From Lotus japonicus (Eukaryota > Streptophyta > Magnoliopsida > Fabales > Fabaceae), in contig NC_080043.1 in assembly GCF_012489685.1 (NCBI RefSeq), positions 65,713,920 through 65,777,919 on the forward strand: a DNA stretch of 64,000 nucleotides, given 5' to 3'. Under the pieces are notes generated by a model. The model saw only the letters and a list, made by a program, of their open reading frames with translations. It ran no database searches and was not told where the DNA came from. Shown here piece after piece: positions 1-12,800 of the stretch (positions are counted from its first letter, which is position 1; each line of letters opens with the position of its first letter). A program made the position numbers and the translations under genes.

Positions 1-39
1 AATATCAATATATATTAGAAAAGAAGAACTTCTATCAGT

Positions 40-114
40 CCAATTTGATGAGGTGTCACTCCCAGATTAATTCTCAGGCCAATTTGATGAGGTGTCACTC
101 CCAGATTAATTCTC
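40..114. repeat. Tandem duplication, 36-bp unit, period 39
   Basis: Two identical copies of a 36-bp unit lie at 40-75 and 79-114, separated by 3 bp. The unit begins CCAATTTGATGAGG and ends ATTAATTCTC. It lies just inside the proposed Helitron 5' end. Confidence 0.85.
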
Positions 115-179
115 TTCTCTTATGTTGACATGTGTCACACTTAATTACTAAATAAAATTTTAACATATTTTATATCAAA

Positions 180-960
180 ATCAAATTATTCTTGACCTAT
201 TTTGATTTAAATTTGAGAAAATTTTTCATAAAATTTTAAAATTTTAAAGATTTGCCCTAATTGTCTAAGATTTACCCTAGATAAAGTAAAAAAATTTTAA
301 AAATACCATAAAAATTAATTAATAAAAAATATCAAAATCTACCAAATCACAATAAAAACTCATAAAATTCTGAATTAAATAAAAATCCAAAAGTCCAATA
401 AAAATACCGTAAAATTTAATTAATACTCTAAAAATAAACTTTTTCTTCACCTAAAATTTATTTTCATAACAAATCTTGAAACCGATTTTTAAAGGTAATT
501 TTAAATCTGAGAAACTTTTTCATAAAATATTAAAATTTTAAAAGATTTGCTATAATTATCTAAGATTTACCTAGATTAAATAAAAAACTAAAATTCAATA
601 AAAATATCATAAAAATTAATTAATAAAAACTACCAAATCACAACAAAAACTCATAAAATCCTTAATTAAATAAAAAATCCGAAAATTCAATAAAAATAAC
701 ATAAAATTTAATTAATACTCTAAAAATAATTAATAAAAAACTATCAAAATATACCAAATCACAATAAAAACTCATAAAATTCTGAATTAAATAAAAATAC
801 CAAAAAATTTAATTCATACTCTAAAAACAAAATTTTTCTTCACCTAAATTTATTTTCATAACAAATCTTGAAACAGATTTTTTAAAGGTAATTTTAAATC
901 TGAGAAACTTTTTCATAAAATATTAAAATTTTAAAAGATTTTCCCTAATTATCAAAGGCA
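180..960. repeat. AT-rich degenerate tandem repeat, period about 390 bp
   Basis: An 80-bp segment beginning near 469 (ACAAATCTTGAAAC) recurs near 861 with few changes. A shorter motif around CACAATAAAAACTCATAAAA recurs near 350, 640 and 750. No coding sequence is visible. Confidence 0.6.
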
Positions 961-1793
961 AAGAGGCAAATTTTCAAGAGGTTGCAGACATGTATTTGAT
1001 CAGACTAGCATGGTGGATTAAGAGTGCTTGGATAACATGTCCCTTTGACATTGATCAAATATCAAGGAACTTGGAAAACATTCAGTTCCCTATGCCCCAT
1101 CCCAATCCTAGACATGTTTCGTGGCTACCTCCTAACATCGGGTTGCTGAAATGCAATGTTGATGGTGCCTCAAAGGGCAACCCGGGGATCAGTGGGGTTG
1201 GAGGAGTTATTAGGGATTCAAGCAAGAAATTTTTGGGATACTTTGCAATTGGCATAGGGTTCGGTTGGGCTCATGAGGCTGAGGTAAAAGCAATACTATT
1301 TGGGCTGCAGTTTTGTCAACAATTTCGCTTCAACAATGTAATTCATGAAAGCGACTCCACAGCGGCTATAGGATGGGTGGTATCAAGAGAAAAACGACCC
1401 TGGAAACTGCTCAATGAACTGAACCAGATTGATATTCTGATGAAGGAAATCAATGTCCTTGAAATTAGGCACACATATAGAGAAGGAAACTCGGTTGCTG
1501 ATTTCTTGGCAAACACAGGTTGTGAAGGTTTCGATCCCCTGTGGGTTTTGCTGGAAGATAGAAGACCAAATTAACTCTCCTGCTTCTTACGCTTCTTTCG
1601 TTTCACTACCTTAAGGCACCTTGGTGAACTGCGCTTGTAAATTGGCAGCTTGCTGGTTTTGCTAAGGCACAAGGCTTTTTGGTATTGCCGGGTTGGGTTT
1701 TGCTAATAGCTTACTAGTGATGCTATAGCAATCTGATTGTATCATGCTTATTCAGTTTCAATAAATTTGATCTTTCAAAAAAAAAAAAAAAAA
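950..1793 (+). mobile_element. LINE 3' fragment with poly(A) tail
   Basis: This contains the RNase H frame, a 3'UTR with an AATAAA signal at 1760-1765, and a run of 17 A at 1777-1793. The left boundary is not fixed because I found no clean target-site duplication. Confidence 0.65.
990..1574 (+). pseudogene. RNase H domain of a 5'-truncated LINE
   Basis: The 194-codon open frame carries a plant LINE-type RNase H domain (RVT_3 family). The acidic catalytic positions are visible: Asp in CNVDGASKGNPG (about residues 54-65), Glu in EAEVKAI, Asp in ESDSTAA and Asp in NSVADFLAN. This domain normally forms the C-terminus of an L1-clade ORF2 after endonuclease and reverse transcriptase, neither of which is present. 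A poly(A) tract follows about 200 bp downstream. It is therefore a truncated retrotransposition product rather than a host RNase H. The frame itself is intact. Confidence 0.8.
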
Positions 1794-2669
1794 GATTGTG
1801 CCTTACTCCAACGAAGATTTTTGTGCATATTGTGATTAAGTTTCTTTGATTTCAAAAATTAATTCAGTTTTTTTCCTTTAAAACTTCCTTAGGGTCTGAA
1901 ACGTAGCCAATATTCCTGATCCAGTTCCAGGTTTGATTATTACGAAGAAGCAAGGTTGATGATTATTTTTTTTATGATGCACAGGTCACTCAAATTGATG
2001 AAAGCTTTTGAAGAGCTCATATTTAATCTCCATGAGCATGTCTAGCCCATTCTTAAGGTTGGTTCATCTTTCCCTGAAACTCATCAACTTTACATATAAT
2101 CAATCATGTTTTAGTACGCCAATTGGGTGACATATCTTACTTTGCTCTATATATTTCCTTAAGTTCAATTTAAATTCATTTTTAGTATAAGTTCATTGGT
2201 GAAGTAACCACAATTACTTTTGGTATTACATAACTTATGAATTAACCTGTCTTGATACTTGATAGTTGATCCTATGGATAGAATTATTTTCGATGGGGGA
2301 ATTATGAGTTTGGATGGGAGAATTATTTTGTTCTTTTCTCACATATATTGATAATTTTTTGGGGTGTTCACATGAGGGGCATTAAATCATTTTTTTGTTT
2401 CACTTGACTGAAATGTGCCTTTGATTTTTGTAACTTATGATGTGAATCTGATTCACTCGATTTGATTAGTAGCACAATTGTACTCCAGTGCTGATTATCA
2501 CACATTAGAGCAAATATCAAAAGTGTTTTATGCTGATAGGCCTCGTCAAAATTTGGTGTCAAATGCATGTGCTAAGTAAAAACTTGAGCATTTTCTTATT
2601 TTTGCGTTTCATGTTGGGTTCATATCAGAAATCTCTGGATTAGAGTCTCTTCCGAGTTTCGAGAGACAC
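1794..2669. other. Non-coding stretch
   Basis: AT-rich sequence following the LINE tail. I see no gene, terminal repeat or RNA gene here. Confidence 0.5.
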
Positions 2670-2765
2670 TTCTTCGAACAGTGTGAGAAGGAATGCTTGA
2701 GAAACTGCTCTCATACAACCCATGCAGTTGCTGATGTGAGGAGTGGTGGAAACTACGTAGATTAG
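2670..2765 (+). pseudogene. Possible S-receptor kinase PAN-domain fragment
   Basis: One frame reads CEKECLRNCSHTTHAVADVR followed by SGG and a stop. This resembles the cysteine pattern of the PAN/apple domain of S-locus-type receptor kinases (C-x3-C-x3-C followed by an A-x-D-x-R-x-GG stretch). Only about 30 residues match and no flanking lectin or kinase sequence is visible. If real, it is probably a gene fragment captured by the surrounding Helitron. Confidence 0.35.
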
Positions 2766-4580
2766 ACATAGTTCATGAATTGGAGATTGGGGTTTTTGTC
2801 TAAGGGTGAATTTTTCTTAATTTAAGGGTTTTTGTGAATTGATTATTCGAATCTTTAGTGTTATGTTTTTCAATTTCTATATTAGTTAGTTTGCTTTGAG
2901 TTTTTTGTTATTGTAATCTACTGTGATAAGTGCGCCCAGACCTGAATTTTCTATTTGTTTTTTTGTTGTACTTTAAAGAGTTTGATACAAGGATTTGAGT
3001 ATGTGGGTGGTGGCACTGGCCATGAACCACCTGACTGAAGTACGTTTTTTTGGTATGTCTCTTTTACTTTAAAACAAGGGGCCAATTTATCTGTGGTTTT
3101 GTAATGTGTGATTTTTCTTACGAAGAAGTATTGCATCTTTGAACAAGTTGTAGAAAGTGAGGACGTATGCAATATGTGGTTCTCCCTCTGTATTTCTCTT
3201 TTGATGACTCGCTGTGATTTGCAGAAGTTCTTTAGATATGCAATTCTTCCCTTTTCTAATTGTATGAGAAAATATATTTTGTTGGAATTTTTTTGTTTTT
3301 ATGAGTGGGTTTGCTCGGTTTTGTTTTTTTTTTCCTACAAGAAAAGATAGGATGAAACCATATGGACTTGATTCACATTTTATTTGAGGAAAGCATATTG
3401 GACACTGAATTTGATTTTAGTTTTTGTTTAGTCCAACTACTCTGGCTTTGCAGACTTGAAGAAATATTCTTAGTTTATTTGGGAGATGATTCCAATGCTG
3501 ATTTTGTTGCAGGAACTTTATCAGCTGGTCTAGATGTCCGCTAGATGTGGTAGAAACTCGAATGCAATAGTTGTTTCTTTCTGTAGATTTGGTGGGATCT
3601 GCTTTGTTTGTTTTACTTCTACGGATATCTAAAATCTCCTCATATTTTCTATCTTTTAGAACTTGCCCATCTTAAAAGCAAACACTAAGAGTATTTATTT
3701 ATTTGAAGAAGGTCAAAGGACAAAGTAGAAGAAGCATAAGAGAAAACTTGCATTAACCAAAAGAGAAGCACACCATTCCTCAATGCTAACGAGGAGTTGG
3801 CCATGTTGCATTCTATCTTACATCTGGCGGTAAAGAAGCATGTTGAGGTGAAAGAGAGCAAGTGGAGCTATGATTGAGATGAGACAAGAAATGGGAAGGT
3901 TGTGGGGAAATATCTCTTTTATTAATATAAGTGGAAGTGAAATTTAGCATCTCGGATGATAGATTTTGGTCAATTTTGATTTGTCATTGTCTGTAGATTT
4001 TGTAAATGTACAAACATGGACTTGGCTGAGATTTGTGGAGAATTATGATTCACTGGATTTTTGAGGCATTCTTTGTAATGAAAATATGTTGAATTATAGG
4101 CGTAGGAAAATTTATTGATTTAGGTTGTTTAATTATTTTGGGGAAATAAAGCAGTTATTATTTGACGGATACGAAGAATATTACAATATTTGATTTGATT
4201 GGTTTCCAAATGTTTAAGAAAATGAAAGGTTTTAATAATTCCAGAAATAAGAAATTATTATAGAAAAATAAATGGGAGAAAGGGGAATTTGAAAGAAGGG
4301 ATTACGGGAGAGGGGGGAGAATGACAATTAATGGGGAAATAGGAAAAAGATATAGGGAAACCGAAAATTTAAAATGTCAGATGAGAGAAAAGAGAGAGTA
4401 ACGAAATTGAGGGAGAAAAATAGACAATTAAAGGAGAATTAATAGGGAAATAGAAATTACATATTGGGAACAAGTTAAAAAAAACATAGATAAGTTAGAA
4501 TTTAAAAAATAATAACGAAAAACGAACTCACATAATCACATTCATGATTAATTGATGTATCAAATACAATAGACATACTC
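2766..4580. other. Non-coding stretch
   Basis: AT-rich, with several short open frames that resemble nothing I recognise. The last 600 bp are purine-rich on the plus strand. It is probably the interior of the Helitron ending at 4611. Confidence 0.45.
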
Positions 4581-4611
4581 CCCGTGCAACGCGCGGGTAA
4601 AAATACACTAG
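4581..4611 (+). mobile_element. Helitron 3' terminus, plus strand
   Basis: A hairpin with 7-bp arms CCCGTGC and GCGCGGG (one G-T pair, loop AAC) is followed by TAAAAATACACTAG and a host T at 4612. This is the standard plant Helitron 3' end. Confidence 0.75.
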
Positions 4612-4662
4612 TATTTTTTATTCCGATCTAATCCGACTCCGTTGGACGCCTACTTGATAACA

Positions 4663-4697
4663 CTAGGATTATACCCGTGCGATGCACGGGGTCGCAC
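4663..4697 (-). mobile_element. Helitron 3' terminus, minus strand
   Basis: Read on the minus strand, a perfect hairpin CCCGTGC-ATC-GCACGGG is followed by TATAATCCTAG and then T. It is therefore a second Helitron 3' end, facing the one at 4611 across a 51-bp gap. The 5' end of this element should lie to the right, but I could not identify it. Confidence 0.7.
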
Positions 4698-7600
4698 GGG
4701 CAGCAATTCTACAATTTTATTGAGATTTTAATTTAATTTTTTAAGATAAATTTAGCTTACAAACAAATTAATTTTGTTTTAAGAAATAAAAAGTGTCATT
4801 GTGAAGGTTAAGGTCATCTTCTTAACCGTGAAATTTATGAACTTAAATTAAACAGTTTATTAACCGAATGTGAAGATACGCTATTGCTTAATTGATCGAT
4901 TACAGTCATAAAAAAATATTGTTCTATACTGTCAAGAAAATCCTTTTTGTAAAGTCCACACATTTATACCAATGCATTTTATATAGGAAATAATTGTAGA
5001 TATACCGTTGGCATAACAATTTTTACATGAACACTCAATTATTTTTTGCAACATCAAAAAATACAATTTTAATTCATTTAAATAAAAGAGCTATATTGTA
5101 CCAAAAAAATAAAAGAGAAATGTAATATTTTGTCTTATGTGGCATAAAATGATTGAATGTCATTACACCGTGTATATCCAGAGTTTAATAGCATGAAATA
5201 TATAATATATAATTCAATATATATACAAACTGAATACAATTTTCATACATTAATTAAATGTTTTACACTGGCAACATTAAAAATGCTTCCATTGATTCGG
5301 GCCAACATTCAACATAGAGCATAAAGCACGAGTGGCTAGGAAATTGGTAAACTGAGCTAAGATGAAATGGGGTGAAGGCTTGCGTGGAAGTTGCAGAGAT
5401 CCAGGGAATGGGGGTAACATAATTGGCAATGCCAAGTCCTTCTGCCTATTTGTTTTACTTCCTGGCACTAAGATGAAATGGGGAAAAAGGATTGAAATAA
5501 AGTACAAGTTTAACTTTGCATCTCTTTTTCATTTGATTCAATACCTAGTTTAGGAACAAACGAACAGTGTATCAGGACAACAAAGCTCTTTGTAACCCAT
5601 TTCAAGTCTTAATGTACTTTTTTCTGCTTACACTTGCGAAAGTTAATACAAAATTAACTATTCTATGTTCTGTATTGTGATATTTTTGTTGAATATGTAA
5701 TCATTTATGCTATACTTCCTTTTAATTTCTTGTGTTCTAAAAGGCTTTTCAAAGAGATATCAATTTGTCAATAATTGAAGGGATTCAGTGCACATATGGA
5801 GAGACCGAAAGAAGGTAGTTAGTGGAAATTGATAATGGTAGCAGTACAACACTCAATTATTTTTAGTTTTCTCAATTAAAACAATGAAAAAAAAGACATC
5901 TACACACATGTCAAGATCACAGTTTTGTGAGTTTTGGTGAGACCAGCCCACCAGCTTTGCTTTGTTCTGGGGAACCAATGAAGAACACCATAAAAAAACC
6001 AGCAGAAGGACTTGGCCTCTGACAATTGTGAGCAAAACACTCCTTAAATCTTCGCAACAGCCACTGAAGTTTTAAGCTCTGGATTTGGTAGAAGACTCAG
6101 CACGGTTAGCAGCTCAAATGGCCACCACTCAAGGCTCCAATGATCAAATAAGGCCAAATCATGGTTAAGGATTACTGATGAAATAAAATAATAACATAAA
6201 AATATCAGATTATGCAAAAACATTATAGGTATCCTATTTTGCAAAAAAATAGGACCAAGACGTTTTTCAAGCAATTGGGTTACAAAATCAGCAAGCAAGC
6301 ACAATCTTTGACATAAGATAACACAACCTTCCTAATTTCTGATATCATTAATGGTTGGAAATACCTAGAAGAAACAAAACACAACCTCCAGCACACTCTA
6401 ACAAATTGAGACTCCTCTAAAATAGTACTCGCTAATCCTACCACTCAGTCTATGAAATTAAGTATTTCACTACGTGTACTAAATTGAAGAAGATATCAGC
6501 ATACAACTTTGAAAATTATATAGCAATCAAAACCAAATAAAGAAGTAGAATCCTCAACTCTTAAGGGAAAAAACAGGTCCAGGGCATTGAGGAAAGTGAC
6601 AAGCTGGGGAAATACAGTCTTACAGTCTTTAAACAAAAAGGCAAGATAATAAAAATTCATCATATGTTATCAAATAGTAAACACTATATCACTTTTATCG
6701 ATGGCTAAACCTTTGTAAATCATGTATTGTTCATGTTTGTTTCCCCAGGTAGAAATTTCTTTGTAAAGCTGAAGGAATGACATTAGGACTGTTACTGAAA
6801 CCTTTGTAAAACATGTATTGTTCAGTCCCTATAATAAACTGAAATGAAAAATTGTTACTAAAAAAATGATAGTCAGCAATGCATACTGTTCCGGATAAGA
6901 ACATAATCCGGAACACATACTATGAATGTAAACCAACATAGAATGAATCTACAGTGGACTACAATTTAACATATAAGCATCTTTGTATAATCTGAGTTTG
7001 AAAGATGCTTTCTGAAGAATCAATCAAGATAATGGTAGAATTACTTTCCAAAAGACAATGTGTACCTGAAATATACTTAAATGATTGGCATGATCTAGTA
7101 CATCAAGTAACGTTTGGAATTCCCTTAACAATCTGCACATCTTCTAATATCAAATCCAGGTTCCCCTATGCAAAAAATCAGTTCTGCTTCAAGAGAAGAA
7201 CCGATGTAAATGAAGAAATATACTTCTGAACAGTTGCCTCAATCTTTTGGACCAGCGAATTAAAGGGAGATTGCTCAGTTACAAATCAACAGATATACAA
7301 CTTAACATAAACAAATCAACACAAAAGCTATAATCAATGTACAACCAATGAACATCCTGACAACCAATGGTTCAATTTATAAGCACACAAAAAATACAGA
7401 TAAAGAGGATCTGAGCAATATTGGGGGGCAGATACTAACAGATCTGGATGCAGCACTACTGTCATTTTCTTTCCCTTCTAAACACAACAAAGAGAAAGAA
7501 AATGATATCCTACACTTCTCTTCTTTATTTTTCAATGAATTTGATGGAGTTGTAAAAGTAAACAAATAACTTATATGATTCAGAGTTGAATCATATATTT

Positions 7601-8842
7601 CCCCCTCTCACATATATTTACTAATAGAGATTGAAAAATTGCAAAATCAGAAGGAGAATAAGAACAATTACTAAAAATTGGATGGTCCATTACTACTAAA
7701 TTAAGCCAAACAATTTCACCAGTTGGCAAGCTGAATTCGTGGATGAGAAAGTTTATGCAAGAATTTAAAAGTAAGCTTCCATAATGTATTGACCTTTTAT
7801 AAAACTGATCAAGTGTTAGATTTTTACCAGCAAGACATCATTATAGCAGGGGACCATGTTTCCTGAACATTTGAGAGGGTGAATTTGATTTTGTTCCTTC
7901 TATTTTTTCTTCATCTGGATGAAAACAAAAGGAATTGGGTTATACACATTTAGCAAGAATATTGAATGGAAATATGGAACCGGTGGGGATTAAGCAAGTT
8001 GGAACATAACAATTACCTTACTCTGAAGCCTTTTTACCCTTTACCAGTCAAATTAAAATTCCACACAGCATGGAAAGAAGAAGATCTGAAGCAGAATCCA
8101 TGACAAAACTGGAGAAAAATGGAGAAAAGAAATTAATCAATACACACTAACACTGAACAAATCAACAAATTAACACTCAATAGATCAACAAAACTTGTTG
8201 AAACACTATAACCAAACCTAGATACAGAGATGAAAGAACTACAGAATGTAAGCAACAACTGAAACACGCCCCTATTTATAAGGGGACTACGTGCAACTGG
8301 AGCCAGCTAGCATGGAGAGAAGGAGAGGAAAGGCATAATCCATAAAGATTTCGAATATATCAAATTAAACAACCTGGAAAGCAAAATCCTAGGCATGTAG
8401 CACGCACCTTTATCCCGAAATCCAACAACAATAGATTCAGGAAGGACGACACGCTCAACAGAACATGGAAGGAACGACGGCGATGGAAGGGTGATGAAGC
8501 TTTACCCGGAAAACTCGCAAAAGGAGATGTGTAGATGATGATTCGCTGAGGAAACAGGGTGATGAAGCTGAAAATCCTACAGATGATGCCAAGAAAACGA
8601 CGTCACACCTGTGCAACTGAACGAAGCTACGAAAGTAGGAGGAAGAAAGTGAATAGCAGCAGTGGGAAGCAATAGCACGGGGACGACGTCACAGCTGATG
8701 ATGTGTGAGGATTTGGGCCAAATATTGATTCAGATCCAAGCCCAATCTATGGAAAAGTAAAGATTAGTTACTCCAAAAAAAAATTGCCCGTGAACAGTAA
8801 CTGAGATTTAGAAATGTAGGATAGAAGATTAACGAGAAACCA
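4698..8842. other. Long non-coding stretch
   Basis: About 4.1 kb without a gene I can support. It may be the body of the minus-strand Helitron ending at 4663. Small local repeats occur, for example AACCTTTGTAAA near 6710 and again near 6799. The part from 8400 to 8760 is less AT-rich and could be a promoter region for the fragment at 8843. Confidence 0.4.
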
Positions 8843-9232
8843 ATGGAGCGCCTCGCAATTGCAGGAGAAGTTGAAGCAGTTATGGAATAGAGCCACCGTG
8901 TTAATTGTTAGGACGCGGAACTTGGATGAGATAACGCGTGTGGGTGCTAAGTGCAATGCCCGAGTAGTTTCCTTCGAATTCGATGATGAGGAAAGAATGG
9001 AATTTTTTGAAAGATTTGAGTTCTTTGCTCAAGTGGGATGAATTATATGAGGAGTTGGGGAATGTAAGGTGGGATGAAATTCATCAGGCATTGATGGGCT
9101 GCTGGGGGACGTGCTTGTTTGACGCGGAGACGAGCACCTAGCTTGCCTGGAGGAGAATATCAAGTTTATCCAGGAGGTGCGGCAGACAACCGATACATGA
9201 TTAGAAGTGGTGCCCTTAGTCACCCGTTTTCC
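8843..9232 (+). pseudogene. Broken gene fragment of unknown function
   Basis: Coding-like sequence runs through three frames. One frame around 8860-9000 reads RNLDEITRVGAKCNARVVSF, then a frame near 9010-9130 reads KWDELYEELGNVRWDEIHQA, then a third reads LACLEENIKFIQEVRQTTDT. The acidic, helical composition is continuous across the frame changes, which suggests one exon with frameshifts. The sequence at 9226-9234 (TTTCCAG then GTATGG) resembles a splice donor. I do not recognise the family. Confidence 0.4.
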
Positions 9233-9896
9233 AGGTATGGTTTGTTGTTTTTACAACTAGTTTTGACAGCCTTTTATTTAGGTTAAGATACAAAGAAAGT
9301 GTTATTAGGAATGTCAAATTGTTTATGATTTTGACAAATGGGAAGTAGGGTTCGTGAGCTAGGGATCTAGTAATGGGGATTTTGTGCATGAGATATCAGT
9401 TTAGTTTTTTTTTTTTTTGAAACTTTTGTTAGATTGGGAAGTTAATTAGTTAAGATATGATAAAAATCCACTCAATCCATAAATATTTTATTTAATTGTT
9501 ACGACTTACGATTCATTCTAGGTCTGTGACCGACACATAGACTACCATCACCAAAATAGCTTTCATAAATTAATTATGAACACCCTCTTACTAGTTTTAG
9601 AACATTAGTTTATGGGGAACATTTCTTGCTTGAAATCATTTTTGAGATCCAATAAGTCGCAAGTTTTTACTTTTACATGATCAAAAGCTTCAGAAAGAAA
9701 AAAAAGACTCATTAAAGTACAATAGGGTAAGATCAGTTTCAGTGATAAAATTATTCCTTTGAATTATGGACTCCAGTGAATGGAAAAAGCTCATTCCCAC
9801 ACAAACAAAAGTTAGACTAAAAAAAATCAAAATCAGAATCAGGCATGTATTATGCAATCTATTTAAATATGTGCTAGTGTGTATATACGTGCAAGT
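9233..9896. other. Intergenic stretch
   Basis: AT-rich sequence between the fragment at 8843 and the stop codon of the subtilase gene. It includes the subtilase 3' flank. No gene seen. Confidence 0.6.
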
Positions 9897-12800
9897 TCAT
9901 TCAACTTGGACTGCAAACACTGTATGAACATAATGTCTACCATCAAGCCATGTTAGAGACCCAAAATGGTATCCAGCATTGGCGTCCTTGCCATAGAATG
10001 AGACTTTGTAGGTCAATTTTTGAACACCCTCAGAAAACACAAGTTTATTGGGGATAACCTTAACAACCAATCCCTCAGGTGCATGCACCTTCGCAGCATA
10101 TGTGGCATTAAGGGGTCCGACATTGGTAACTGTTCTTGTGATCACTTTTGCTTTCGGTTGCCTTTTAATTGTTTTTATAGAGATTGATGGGTAATTGATG
10201 TTGGAGATAAGATCTTCAGAGGACTTCTTTGGACAAGTGGCATTTGTCTTAGACATTGACCTTATGTTCTTTTGTGAACAGCCATAGTAACAAAGGAATC
10301 CGATGTAGTCTTCCACACCTGTTTCAAAGACCAAACCAGGGTAGAGAGCTCTTAGTGGGTTAATTTCCCCAACTCCCATTTCATGTGGGTTGGCAAAGTA
10401 GTTTGAGCTGTTTGTCACAGGCTTCCTCATGTTGTTGTAGGTTGTAGCTGAAGAATGGAACAAGAAAAGTACAATATGAGTATCAATGATTCAATTCCCT
10501 TTTTCTCTCTCATGTATCTTTAATAGACAAGAAAAACGATATTGATGGATCTGGGTTCCCTGTAGTAAGGACAATTCTAAATTCACGCATTCAAGTAATG
10601 TCAGTCGTTTTCATAAGATCGGACGGCTCAGATAAGCTCAACATATGAGCCGTTCAATTTTGATCAAACAACTCAAATTCCTTGACTGCGTAAATGTAGT
10701 ATTTCCCTGACTGCAGAAAATCCAAATTCTATGTGGGTCTTGAACCTGTTGTCATTAATGCTGATTTGATCATTGAAGGACTCCATCTTCCATGTACTGA
10801 TTTGATGAATGCTGCAGCTCCTGTCACATGTGGACAAGCCATGGATGTACCAGATCTTATGCCAAACAAGGATGGCTTTTCCCCAATTGGAACACTTCCT
10901 GGTTCATCACTTTTGGGAATCATGGCAGCTAAAATGCTAACACCTGGAGCCATGACATCTGGCTGGAAAACAGATTAGTGAAAGAAACAGTGAGTGTGTT
11001 GTTCTCAAGATGCTTATGCTGATTCTTGGTTCATGGATGTGAAATGAACTGCATTTAGGAGCAAAAAGTTGAAAACTACCTTGAGAATGTTTTCTGTAAG
11101 GCTTGAAGGGCCTCTTGATGAGAAAGATGCAACAATTGGTGAAGGCTTATATCTAGGAACTTCTACTGTTGGAAGAACTGTTGCAGTTGGGTTTCTGTAT
11201 AGAAGGCATCATAGACTCAGCATTTAGTAATAGCTTATCATGTTTCAGCTTTTTCTTATCATCATAAAGATAAAAGTTATTTTTATCTCTTAGGTCACTG
11301 ATCACCATGTGTGAAGGTTGATAATGCTTACTTGGTGGCGTTTATGTACTTAAGGATTTGATACCCATCTAGATTCCCCACCTCTGTGAAGGGAAATGCA
11401 CCAGCATCAAAGGGAACATATTTTCTGTCCTCGTCAATGAGTATCATTCCCATGGCTTTAGCATCTTGTAAAACTAGCTTCTTGACTCGTCTTGAAATAC
11501 TTGGATCATCACTAACACAAACAACAATGTTGCCTGCTACTTTGTTGTAATCTAGTGATCCAGGATAACAGTTCCTGCATTCATTTCAGAGAACAATTAA
11601 GTACTTAACACACTATGTTTATGAAGTATGCAATCACTTATTCTGGTATAAAGTGTACTAGTTACATATACTGTCAGTAACAGCAATTGATGCATCTAAT
11701 TTGAGTTGGCCTGTTGAACTTTTTTTGAAGTTAATGGCAAGAGAAATAGTGAGAAATGAAATGACAACTCTTAAATTATTTTTGGTTTAAAAGGATGACA
11801 ATAACATGATAAGAATAATGACAATTAGGTGTGTACCTAGCTTCTGAAGCTGGGGCAAATTTGGCAGCAACTTTCTCTCCAAAGACAAGAGGATACAGCT
11901 TTGAACTAGTAAGGTTTGAGAAGCTAATGCCTGTTCCCTGACAGCATAAACAAAGGAAACATGAAGAAGAAATCATAATCACAAATCAACCAAACTGGAT
12001 TAAGATCTTATGTCCATGTTTGGTATCTCATTCCCTATCCCATTAATAAAATTGTGTCACGTCAACTAAAAAAGGTATGGATATGACACTTATAACTTAT
12101 AACCTTACTAACATAAGTGGTTTTTAAATGAAATTGCACAATGGTGGGACAAGGAAAGGAACACCAAACCCGGACAAAAGATTATCAAACCAAACTTAAC
12201 TCTAGGCCTTGAAGGAGACATCAAGAAACCTACCTGAAATTTTTTCCCATTTCCAAGGACAACAGTTGCCTGAAAGTTCCTATCAATATTAGAAGCCGCA
12301 ACCGTAAATATCCACGGGGCCGTGTTCACAACTGTGTAAGGATCAGGACCATCATTCCCAGCTGAGCACACCACCATTACCCCCATTTGTTCAGCATGAA
12401 ATGCTCCAATTGCAATGGGATCATCCAAAAATTCAGGTTGCATTAGTGAGCTAAGTCCAATAGAGATAGAGATAATGTCTACTCCATCCCTAACAGCATC
12501 ATCAATAGCCTTGAGTACGGTAGCACCAGAACAACCTTCTTCTGAGCATGTTTTGTATGCTGCTATTCTAGCAGAAGGTGAACCACCTCTTGCTGTTCCT
12601 TTTGCTAAACCATAATAGCTAGCATTTTTTACATAGATACCAGATGCTGTTGATGCAGTGTGAGTCCCATGTCCAACGGAATCTCTTGGGGAACCTTTGG
12701 CTCCTTCAATGTAAGTCTTGTTGGTACCTGGTGTGTCTTGTGTGTAGTATCTTGCACCTATCAATTTTCTGCAATTGTTTTAAGAGAATGTAAATGTAGC

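Larger units (their letters stand above)
5..4611 (+). mobile_element. Putative non-autonomous Helitron (left)
   Basis: The right end is a good Helitron 3' terminus: a GC-rich hairpin, a short AT tail, then CTAG followed by T. The left limit is a guess. At 5-6 there is a TC preceded by A, followed by AT-rich sequence, which is how Helitron 5' ends look. No Rep or helicase sequence lies inside, so it would be non-autonomous. It contains a LINE 3' fragment and a small piece resembling a receptor-kinase PAN domain. The true start may lie left of the window. Confidence 0.4.

Noticed and set aside
5277..5507. 76-codon minus-strand frame near 5.4 kb
   Set aside because: It shows no recognisable domain and no splice context, and an opposite-strand frame overlaps it. 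Not supported as a gene.
4667..9400. 5' end of the minus-strand Helitron
   Set aside because: I looked for a minus-strand TC end with host A but found no convincing candidate, so the extent of that element is left open.
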